Assembly (NCBI GenBank): GCA_903832055.1
Contig: CAILAC010000010.1
Span: forward strand, 744,001-808,000
DNA: 64,000 nt
Origin: an uncultured Acidobacteriota bacterium
Lineage (GTDB): Bacteria; Acidobacteriota; Terriglobia; Terriglobales; Acidobacteriaceae
Reading direction: 5' to 3'
In this document: piece by piece, positions 56,140 to 64,000 of the stretch
Position numbering within the stretch: the stretch's first letter is position 1
Layout: every line of letters begins with the position of its first letter
The notes under the pieces: model-generated
Database searches by the model: none
Seen by the model: the letters and a program-made list of their open reading frames with translations, nothing else
Told to the model about the DNA's origin: nothing
Translations under genes and position numbers: made by a program

Positions 56140-56724
56140 ATGCTCCACACTTTCGTAGCTTACGTAGAAGACAAACCCGGCGTCCTCACCCGCGTCGCCA
56201 GCCTCTTCCGCCGACTCAATATCAACATCGTCTCGCTCACCGTCGGCCACAGCGAACGCCCCGGCCAGTCGCGCATGACCATCGTCGCCGACGCCCCCTC
56301 CAATGCCGGGGGCCAGGCCGGCGACCGTATCCGCGCCAGCATGTATAAACTGGATGATGTTGTTGAAGTAGACGATATCGGCCGGTCGCCCAGCGTCACC
56401 CGCGAGCTCGCGCTCATCAAGGTAGCCGCCACCGCCGCCAACCGCTCTCACATCTTCGAGCTGGTTGAGGTCTTCCGCGCCCGTATAGTCGACCTCGCCC
56501 CCGACTCCCTGATGATTGAAATCACCGGCGTCGAAAGCAAGATCGAAGGACTCATCCAGGTGCTCAACGAAACCGAAGAACGCGTCCTCGAAGTCTGCCG
56601 CAGCGGCAAGATGACCATGCGCCGAGGCAAACACTCTACCGGAGTCCTCCGCGCCATGGGCATCAACGGCCCGGAACCTCCCAAGCCCGAAGCAGTCCAG
56701 GACAACTTCGCCGACAACATCTGA
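56140..56724 (+). CDS. ilvN: Acetolactate synthase small (regulatory) subunit
   Basis: The 194-aa regulatory partner of IlvB. An N-terminal ACT domain (FVAYVEDKPGVLTRVASLFRRLNINIVSLTVG, about 5-37) normally binds valine, and the C-terminal ALS_ss domain includes ELALIKVAATAANRSHIFELVEVFRARIVD. With LeuA lacking its own regulatory domain, this ACT subunit is the one visible feedback site in the operon. GAAAGG precedes the ATG at 56140. Confidence 0.96.
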   Translation: MLHTFVAYVEDKPGVLTRVASLFRRLNINIVSLTVGHSERPGQSRMTIVADAPSNAGGQAGDRIRASMYKLDDVVEVDDIGRSPSVTRELALIKVAATAANRSHIFELVEVFRARIVDLAPDSLMIEITGVESKIEGLIQVLNETEERVLEVCRSGKMTMRRGKHSTGVLRAMGINGPEPPKPEAVQDNFADNI

Positions 56725-56733
56725 TTTGCACTT

Positions 56734-57866
<1,133 letters not shown>

Positions 57867-57887
57867 CCACCCTTCACTTCATCGAAA

Positions 57888-57927
57888 GCCTCCGTACCCG
57901 AATAACTCTCGGGCACGGAGGCTTTTT
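57888..57927 (+). terminator. Rho-independent terminator of the leu-ilv operon
   Basis: Stem gcctccgt-a-cccga pairs with tcggg-c-acggaggc around an ataactc loop, followed directly by ttttt. It marks the operon end. Confidence 0.92.
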
Positions 57928-58075
57928 CTGTTTGGATGGTTGGAGCAATCGACAGCATATCCGCCAGCCACCCACAACCCATCTGCCCCGCACTCGCCTC
58001 TCTAATCCATCATGGCCAATCCTCCACCCCCTCCTGTATCCTGCCTCAGTTCCCAAACTCCGGAGGCAAACACCC

Positions 58076-59674
58076 GTGAAACTCACCCGACGCCAAGCCC
58101 TGCAACTTCTCGGCACCGCTGCCGCAGCCACAGCCCTGCCCCGCGCCTTCGGGCAATCGGGCGTCCAATCCGGAATTCAGGTCACCCCCGGCCTCTTCAC
58201 CAACACCCGCGCATCGCTCCAGTCCTACGTCCTGCCGGAGTGGTTTGGTGACGCCAAGTTTGGCATCTGGTCCCACTGGGGACCCCAATCTGCTATCGGT
58301 GATGGCGACTGGTACGCCCGCCAGATGTATGTCGAGGGCTCTGACCAGTACGAGTACCACCGCAAGCGCTTCGGTCCGCAATCCAAGGTCGGCTACAAAG
58401 ACCTCATCCACCTCTTCACTGCCGACAAGTGGGACCCCGAACATCTCATGGACCTCTACCAACGCGCAGGCGCCAAATACTTCTTCTCCATGGGCGTTCA
58501 CCACGACAACTTCGACCTGTGGAACTCCAAATACCAGCCCCGCTGGAACGCCGTAGCCGCCGGGCCTAAACGCGATGTCGTCGGCCTCTGGGCCGCAGCC
58601 GCCCGCAAGCGCGGCCTCCGCTTCGGCGTCTCTGAGCACCTCTCCAACAGCTACAACTGGCTGGCACCCTCTCACCTTGCCGACACCAAGGGTCCACTCG
58701 CCGGAGTCCCCTATGACGGCCAGAATCCCGCCTACGCCGACCTCTACCATGACCTCAGCCACGAAGTCCCGGGCTATGCCGAGTCGATGAAAAACGACCC
58801 CATGTCCCGCAAGACCCCTGAATCATGGAAGATTCACTACTACCGCCGCGTCAAGGACCTCATCGATCAGCACCAACCCGACCTGCTCTACACCGATGGC
58901 GGCATTTCCCTCGAGGAGTACAGCCTGGCTACCATCGCCGAGGCCTACAACGTCGGCGCCAAGTCTGCCCTCGGCCATCCCGAAACCGTCTACTTCAGCA
59001 AGACCGCCTCTGACTGCGTTACCGGCACCTGCGCCCTCGACCGCGAGCGCGGCGTCCTCGACGAAATCTCTCCCAAACCCTGGCAGACCGATACCTGCAT
59101 CGGCCAGTGGCACTACAAGGAGGGCGGCAAGTACAAGTCCGCCAAAAAGGTGATCGACCTGCTGGTCGACATCGTCAGCAAAAACGGCAACCTGCTTCTC
59201 AACATTCCCCTGCCCGCTTCCGGCGAACCCGACCCGGAAGAGCTGAAGACCCTCGCCGGCATCACCGAATGGATGTCAGTCAATGGCGAAGGCATCTTCG
59301 GTACCCGCCCGTGGAAGGTCTTCGGCGAAGGTCCGGCCACCAAAGTCGTCATCCCCAAAAGCGGCCAGGAATTTGACCCCAGCGAAGACAAGAAACCCGA
59401 CCTCGGCGTTCGCGACGTCCGCTACACCACCAAAGGCACCAGCATCTACGCTTTCGTCCAGGGATGGCCGGCCGCTGGTTCCAGTGAAATTGTCCTCGAA
59501 GCTCTCGGCACCAACAGCCCGCAGCAACCGGAAAAGGCCGTCGACGTCCGCCTCCTCGGCCGCAACGAATCTCTCAAATTTACCCAGGACACGACCGGCC
59601 TCCGCGTCACCCTGCCCGCTGCCAAGCCCACTGCCGCAGATCTCGGCATCGCCCTGCGCATCCACTTCGTGTAA
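58076..59674 (+). CDS. GH29 alpha-L-fucosidase, Tat-exported
   Basis: A 532-aa glycoside hydrolase of family GH29. The twin-arginine signal MKLTRRQALQLLGTAAAATA marks Tat export. Conserved features are FGIWSHWGP, KYFFSMGVHHDNFDLWNS (H142/H143) and the nucleophile aspartate D274 in LLYTDGG; the active site acid/base is less conserved in GH29. The GTG at 58076 has a perfect GGAGG nine bases upstream, whereas the open frame extends upstream without support. It is followed 35 bases later by the GH36 gene. Confidence 0.92.
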   Translation: MKLTRRQALQLLGTAAAATALPRAFGQSGVQSGIQVTPGLFTNTRASLQSYVLPEWFGDAKFGIWSHWGPQSAIGDGDWYARQMYVEGSDQYEYHRKRFGPQSKVGYKDLIHLFTADKWDPEHLMDLYQRAGAKYFFSMGVHHDNFDLWNSKYQPRWNAVAAGPKRDVVGLWAAAARKRGLRFGVSEHLSNSYNWLAPSHLADTKGPLAGVPYDGQNPAYADLYHDLSHEVPGYAESMKNDPMSRKTPESWKIHYYRRVKDLIDQHQPDLLYTDGGISLEEYSLATIAEAYNVGAKSALGHPETVYFSKTASDCVTGTCALDRERGVLDEISPKPWQTDTCIGQWHYKEGGKYKSAKKVIDLLVDIVSKNGNLLLNIPLPASGEPDPEELKTLAGITEWMSVNGEGIFGTRPWKVFGEGPATKVVIPKSGQEFDPSEDKKPDLGVRDVRYTTKGTSIYAFVQGWPAAGSSEIVLEALGTNSPQQPEKAVDVRLLGRNESLKFTQDTTGLRVTLPAAKPTAADLGIALRIHFV

Positions 59675-59709
59675 ACAGTTCGTTGAACTCGTCCAGCATC
59701 GGGAGCACC

Positions 59710-61911
59710 ATGAACCGTCGCGACTTCTGCATCTCTTCGAGCGCCCTCGCCCTCGGCACGGCCTTTGCCCGCGCATTGCCAGCCCAGTCCCCGCAGGCGG
59801 GCGCGGCCAGCCCCATCAACTGGAGCGCCGCTTCACTCGACTGGCAGTTCTCCGTCACCAACGGCCATCTCTCCCTGCACAGCCTTCTTCCTGCAAGCCT
59901 GGCCACCGCTGCTGCAAACCGCGGCCCCGGCGGCCCTGAAACCGGCCTCCGCATCACCGGTGAAGACGCCTCCGATGCAGCCCTCAAGCAATCCGGCGGC
60001 GTTGCCGGTCACAACCTGCAGTTTCGCGGCCAGCGCGAAGAGAAGACCCCCAACGGCCGCGTCCTCATCCTTGCCCACGCCGACGCCGATTCGGGCCTCC
60101 AGGTCGAATCCCGCTATCAGGCCTTCGACAACGTCCCATCCGTTATCCGACGCACCACCAAAATCACCAACACCTCCGGCAAACCCGTCGGCATTGAATA
60201 CCTCAGCTCCGCCATGCTCCACGGCCTCGCGGACCCCGTCCGCTTTGACCACGAGCTCCAAATCCACCTGGCCTACAACAGTTGGATGGCTGAAGGCCAA
60301 TGGCACATTCTCCGCCCCTCGCAACTCGGCTTCGTCGAAAATGAACGCAGTAGCTGGTCCGAGGCTGAAGCAACCGCCCTCGGTAGCTGGTCCACAGAAA
60401 AATACCTGCCCATGGCCGTCGTCGAAAACCCCGGCCTCGGCATCAGCACCTTCTGGCAGATCGAGCACAATGGCTCCTGGCACTGGCAGGTCGGAAACGT
60501 CGCTTCCAAGGGCGGCAACCAGGCCGACGACATCTACGCCTACCTCGGCGGCCCTGACTCCCTGCACCATCAGGCGTGGAAAAATCTCCAGCCGGGCCAG
60601 TCCTACGAATCCGTACCCGTTGCCGTCGGCTGCGTCCACGGCGGCTTTGAAGAAGCCATCGCCGCCCTCACCACCTATCGTCGCCGCGCCTGCATGACCC
60701 GGCGCCCTCAGGAGCCTCACCCCAACGCAGTCATCTTCAACGACTACATGAACTGCCTCTTTGGCGAACCAACTGAGGCCAAAGAGTTGCCCATGATTGA
60801 GGCAGCCGCCAAAGCAGGCTGTGAATACTTTGTCATCGATGCTGGCTGGTACGCTGAGCTCAACGAAGAATGGTGGGCTAGCGTCGGCGCATGGATGCCC
60901 TCGAAAACCCGCTGGCCCAACGGCCTCAAGTACACCCTCGACGCGATTCGCAGCCATTGCATGATTCCCGGTCTCTGGCTTGAACCCGAAGTCGCAGGCG
61001 TCAAGTCGGCCCTTGCATCCAAACCCGATAGCTGGTTCCTCATCCGTCACGGCAAGCGTCAGGCCAACAACGGCCGCCTCTTCCTCGACTTCCGCAACCC
61101 CGAGGTCCGCGCCTACCTCGATGCCGTCGTCGACCGCATGGTCAACGAGTACGGCTGCGGCTACATCAAGATGGACTACAACGCCGACACCCTCGAGGGC
61201 ACCGAGCAAAACGCAGACTCCCTCGGCCAGGGCCTGCTCGAACACAACCGCGCTCACCTCTTCTGGCTCTCCGGCCTGCTCAACCGACATCCCCAGCTGG
61301 TCATCGAAAACTGCGGCTCCGGCGGCGGACGCGAAGATTACGCCATGCTCTCCCGCCTCCAGCTCCAGTCCGCCAGCGATCAGGAGGATTACCGCAACTT
61401 CCCCGCCATTGTCACCGGCTCCTCAGCCGCAGTGCTCCCCGAACAACTCGCCATCTGGTCCTACCCCATCCTCGGTGCCACCGCCGACGCCGCCAGCTTC
61501 AACATGGTCAACGCCATGCTCGTCCGCATTCACCAGAGCGGCAACCTCGTTCAGCTCTCGCCCACCGCCGCCAGCCAGGTCGCCCAGGGCATCCGCATCT
61601 ACAAGTCTGAAATCCGACCGCTTCTCAATCAGTTCCTTCCCTTCTACCCCCTCGGTATGCCTGAGCTTACTGACCGCACCAGCCCGATCGCCCTCGGCAT
61701 GTGGGCAGGCAAGAAGAAATTCGTCGCCGTCTGGAGACTCCAGGGCCCTGCCGAAGTCAAAATGCCGCGCCTCAGCTCCCAGGCAAAGCTGCTCTACCCC
61801 AAAGACCTCGGCATCCAGTTAACAATCGACTCCGGCTTCGTCACTCTTCACTTTCCCCGTCCCTTCATGGCCGCCATCATCACCGACCTGCATGAAGAAG
61901 AAAATGTCTGA
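59710..61911 (+). CDS. GH36 alpha-galactosidase-like enzyme, Tat-exported
   Basis: A 733-aa protein of the GH36 family. MNRRDFCISSSALALGTAFA is a twin-arginine signal. The N-terminal beta-sandwich precedes a TIM barrel with EYFVIDAGWYAELNEEWW, the nucleophile D489 in YIKMDYN, and the likely acid/base D557 in SASDQEDYRN; CGSGGGREDYAML is also typical. GGGAG precedes the ATG at 59710. Probably in one operon with the GH29 fucosidase. The natural glycan is not known; plant or microbial alpha-galactosides are possible. Confidence 0.93.
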   Translation: MNRRDFCISSSALALGTAFARALPAQSPQAGAASPINWSAASLDWQFSVTNGHLSLHSLLPASLATAAANRGPGGPETGLRITGEDASDAALKQSGGVAGHNLQFRGQREEKTPNGRVLILAHADADSGLQVESRYQAFDNVPSVIRRTTKITNTSGKPVGIEYLSSAMLHGLADPVRFDHELQIHLAYNSWMAEGQWHILRPSQLGFVENERSSWSEAEATALGSWSTEKYLPMAVVENPGLGISTFWQIEHNGSWHWQVGNVASKGGNQADDIYAYLGGPDSLHHQAWKNLQPGQSYESVPVAVGCVHGGFEEAIAALTTYRRRACMTRRPQEPHPNAVIFNDYMNCLFGEPTEAKELPMIEAAAKAGCEYFVIDAGWYAELNEEWWASVGAWMPSKTRWPNGLKYTLDAIRSHCMIPGLWLEPEVAGVKSALASKPDSWFLIRHGKRQANNGRLFLDFRNPEVRAYLDAVVDRMVNEYGCGYIKMDYNADTLEGTEQNADSLGQGLLEHNRAHLFWLSGLLNRHPQLVIENCGSGGGREDYAMLSRLQLQSASDQEDYRNFPAIVTGSSAAVLPEQLAIWSYPILGATADAASFNMVNAMLVRIHQSGNLVQLSPTAASQVAQGIRIYKSEIRPLLNQFLPFYPLGMPELTDRTSPIALGMWAGKKKFVAVWRLQGPAEVKMPRLSSQAKLLYPKDLGIQLTIDSGFVTLHFPRPFMAAIITDLHEEENV

Positions 61912-62091
61912 GTCTCAGCCCATGCAGCCAAATTCATCCGATTCCGAAAGCACATTCCCATATCAGGCGAATCCCGACTGCCGGGAACCACATCCAAATG
62001 TTGTTCGTATACTCACCCATTCGCACCACCAGCCGAAACGCCCCCCGAACTCCATCCGTTAAACTGACAGCGTGTCAGGGAGAGCACCGCA

Positions 62092-63561
62092 ATGCCGACC
62101 AATATCCCCGCTTCCATGTTCGCGGATCCACCCTCCCCCATCCCGGTTCTCATGGCGGCAATCGAAAAAATCGCGCCCCTGCACGGCCTGCCCCCTGAAG
62201 ACTGCGAGTGGCTGGCCCGGCATGGACGGGAAATTCGCATTCAGCCCGGCGAGGTCCTCTTTGAAGAAGGAGATCCCGCCGAACAGATGATCCTGATTCT
62301 CAAGGGCGAGCTCCACGTCCGCCGCAACCGCACCGGCCCCATGGCGCTCTTCATCGGCCGCAGCGGCCAGATGACCGGCCTGCTTCCCTACTCGCGCATG
62401 ACCAGCTACGGCGGTCAGGGATTCGCAGCACAGGAGTGTTGGGGCCTCATCTTTCACAAGTCCATGTTTCCTGAAATGCTGGCCGCCATCCCCTCCTTTG
62501 GCCAGCGCGTAATCTCCACCCTCCTCGACCGGGTTCGCGAAGTGACCCGCATCGAGCAGCAAAGCGAAAAACTCACTGCACTCGGCAAATTAGCCGGCAA
62601 TCTCGCCCACGAGCTCAACAACCCCTCCTCCGCTGCCCAACGCGCTGCCAGTGGTATTCTCACCGAGCTCCGCGCCATCAATGAGGGCCGCTACCGCCTC
62701 GTAGGCCTCTGCCTCACCACAGACCAGGTCACCTCTGTCGAGTCGTGGGAACGCCAAATCCGAGCCAAGTCCCTCGAACACCTGCAACTTGATCAGGTCA
62801 ACGTGGCCGCCCGCGAAGACGAAATCGCACAATGGGCCGAGCGTCACGGCCTGCAGAAAGCCTGGCAGATTGCGCCTGAACTTGCCGATCTCGGCGTCGA
62901 AGCCTCTGATCTCGACCCGCTGCTTCAGTTCCTCGACGAAGCAGCCATCCATGTCGTTCTCGAGCAGTTCGCCTCCACACTCCGCGCCGAGCACAGCGCC
63001 CAGGCCATGCTCCACTCCACCGACCGCATCTTTGACCTCATCAGCGCCATCAAGACCTACTCCTACATGGACCGCGCACCTATCCTGGAGATTGACCTCC
63101 CGGCTGGCCTCGACGCAACCCTGCAGATGTTCCAGTCGCGCATGTCGCGGGTCAATGTCATACGCGAGTATGAAGACGACCTGCCCACCATCAACGCCTA
63201 CGGCAGCGAACTGAACCAGGTATGGACCGCACTGATTGAAAATGCCCTCGAAGCCCTCGCCCTCGCTGACCGCTCCGGCAATCCAGAAAAGATGGGCTGC
63301 CTGCGCGTCGTCTGCCAGCTTGAGGCTGACATGATCCTTGTCGAGGTCTGGAATGACGGTCCCGATATCCCCAAAGAACTGCAGGATCGCGTCTTTGAAC
63401 CCTTCTTCACCACCAAGGCCCCCGGGCACGGCCTCGGTCTCGGCCTCGACAATGCCATGCGCATCGTCCGCAAGCATCGCGGCCACCTGGGTGTCCGTTC
63501 CGGCGACGGCGCCACATGCTTCCGAGTCCGCCTGCCTCTCAATCAACTTCAGGCCTACTAG
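62092..63561 (+). CDS. Cyclic-nucleotide-domain sensor histidine kinase
   Basis: A 489-aa protein with an N-terminal cyclic nucleotide-binding domain (about 30-150: EVLFEEGDPAEQMILILKG opening). There follows a HisKA-like helix with the phospho-acceptor H173 in NLAHELNNPSS, a helical linker, and an HATPase domain (N box around N384 in IENALEA, EPFFTTKAPGHGLGLGLDNA near 440-460). No membrane segment and no receiver domain or response regulator gene lie nearby. It may sense a bound cyclic nucleotide or other ligand and phosphorylate an unknown partner. The ATG at 62092 has GGGAG upstream. Confidence 0.9.
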   Translation: MPTNIPASMFADPPSPIPVLMAAIEKIAPLHGLPPEDCEWLARHGREIRIQPGEVLFEEGDPAEQMILILKGELHVRRNRTGPMALFIGRSGQMTGLLPYSRMTSYGGQGFAAQECWGLIFHKSMFPEMLAAIPSFGQRVISTLLDRVREVTRIEQQSEKLTALGKLAGNLAHELNNPSSAAQRAASGILTELRAINEGRYRLVGLCLTTDQVTSVESWERQIRAKSLEHLQLDQVNVAAREDEIAQWAERHGLQKAWQIAPELADLGVEASDLDPLLQFLDEAAIHVVLEQFASTLRAEHSAQAMLHSTDRIFDLISAIKTYSYMDRAPILEIDLPAGLDATLQMFQSRMSRVNVIREYEDDLPTINAYGSELNQVWTALIENALEALALADRSGNPEKMGCLRVVCQLEADMILVEVWNDGPDIPKELQDRVFEPFFTTKAPGHGLGLGLDNAMRIVRKHRGHLGVRSGDGATCFRVRLPLNQLQAY

Positions 63562-63601
63562 AGTACTTCTCTCTGAAAGAGTCTTGGCAAATAAGCAAAA
63601 A

Positions 63602-63641
63602 AATCAGGACCGGGAGCCTTCGCTCTCGGTCCTGATTTTCT
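63602..63641. terminator. Bidirectional rho-independent terminator
   Basis: A 16-bp stem with one G-T pair (aatcaggaccgggagc with gctctcggtcctgatt) has ttttc on the plus side and, read on the minus strand, a run of T's. It serves the convergent kinase and M16 genes. Confidence 0.9.
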
Positions 63642-63665
63642 TCGAATCACGGTTCGCTCAATTTC

Positions 63666-64000
63666 CTACTTCTTTACGAGATCTCCACTCTCATCGCGAA
63701 TCTCGATGGGTCCCAGGTTCATTTTCGCGAGATCCGCCTCAATTTTCGCCCGATCGCCAACCGCCATCACAATCAGATTTTCCGGATGAATGTAGTTTTT
63801 AGCAGCCTGGGCAACCGCCTCCGGAGTAACCGCCTCGAACTGCGCCGGCAGCTTCTGGAAGTAGTCATTCGGCAAGCCATACACAAAAAGCTCCGCCATC
63901 AGCCCCGACTCGTTACCGACCGTTTCAAACGACCCGGGCAGCGAACGCAACGCATTGTCCTTGGCCAGCTTCAATTCTTCTGGCGTAGCCGGATCGGTGT
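63666..64000 (-). CDS. M16-family zinc peptidase, C-terminal part (start beyond window)
   Basis: About 110 C-terminal residues of a pitrilysin-like peptidase are visible. The segment FVYGLPNDYFQKLPAQFEAVTPEAVAQAAKNYIHPENLIVMAVGDRAKI matches the closing part of the second M16 domain, which is normally inactive. The zinc motif HxxEH lies upstream, outside the window. A shared terminator separates it from the convergent kinase gene. Confidence 0.8.
   Translation of the reverse strand, partial: TDPATPEELKLAKDNALRSLPGSFETVGNESGLMAELFVYGLPNDYFQKLPAQFEAVTPEAVAQAAKNYIHPENLIVMAVGDRAKIEADLAKMNLGPIEIRDESGDLVKK

Noticed and set aside
59833-61290. Long minus-strand open frame opposite the GH36 gene
   Set aside because: Antisense of a gene with visible catalytic motifs; composition is an artefact of GC-rich codons.

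Overview
This 64 kb window looks like a chromosomal segment from an Acidobacteriota bacterium, most likely of the Terriglobia/Acidobacteriaceae type. This is an inference from content, not from a database match. The reasons are a high-GC genome, a long dcw (division and cell wall) cluster interrupted by extra genes, a giant secreted NHL/MBG/choice-of-anchor-D protein, twin-arginine glycoside hydrolases, and intergenic palindromes with a GGGTGCCC(C) head.

Region 1 (about 1-19.4 kb, mostly minus strand) is the dcw cluster. In transcription order it reads mraZ, rsmH, ftsL, ftsI, murE, murF, a subclass-B3-like metallo-beta-lactamase gene, mraY, murD, ftsW, murG, murC and ftsQ (cut by the left edge). 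Many junctions overlap or abut, which implies translational coupling. Four plus-strand genes interrupt it: a conserved small protein between ftsI and murE, two secreted low-complexity proteins between murG and murC, and a cyanophycinase-like S51 peptidase between murC and ftsQ.

Region 2 (about 19.7-24.2 kb) holds single genes: a DUF2127-like membrane protein, a fasciclin protein, a SRPBCC protein, an outer-membrane beta-barrel protein and a glycerol facilitator. It ends in a 527-base intergenic stretch with three hairpins.

Region 3 (24.2-35.8 kb) is one 3,880-residue secreted protein built from about seven NHL propellers alternating with choice-of-anchor-D, Ig-like and MBG modules.

Region 4 (36-47.7 kb) contains tRNA-Ala(CGC), a TetR regulator divergent from a DsrE-like gene and a pyridoxamine-oxidase-like gene, rpoZ-rho, a small membrane protein, the YifB/ComM ATPase, a low-GC RipA-like membrane protein, serine dehydratase, a CPBP protease, rsmE, and a LysR regulator.

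Region 5 (47.8-57.9 kb) is a complete branched-chain amino acid supra-operon: leuA-leuB-leuC-leuD-ilvD-ilvB-ilvN-ilvC, divergent from the LysR gene. Its LeuA lacks the usual C-terminal feedback domain. Its spacers are filled with palindromic and simple-sequence repeats, including a perfect 28-bp inverted repeat between ilvB and ilvN. It ends at a strong terminator.

Region 6 (58-64 kb) has a GH29 alpha-L-fucosidase and a GH36 alpha-galactosidase (both with Tat signals), a cyclic-nucleotide-domain histidine kinase, and the 3' end of an M16 peptidase gene.

No CRISPR array, rRNA, prophage or insertion sequence was seen. The most unusual items are the beta-lactamase-like gene coupled to murF, the regulatory-domain-less LeuA with repeat-filled operon spacers, the low-GC RipA-like protein, and the giant NHL protein.
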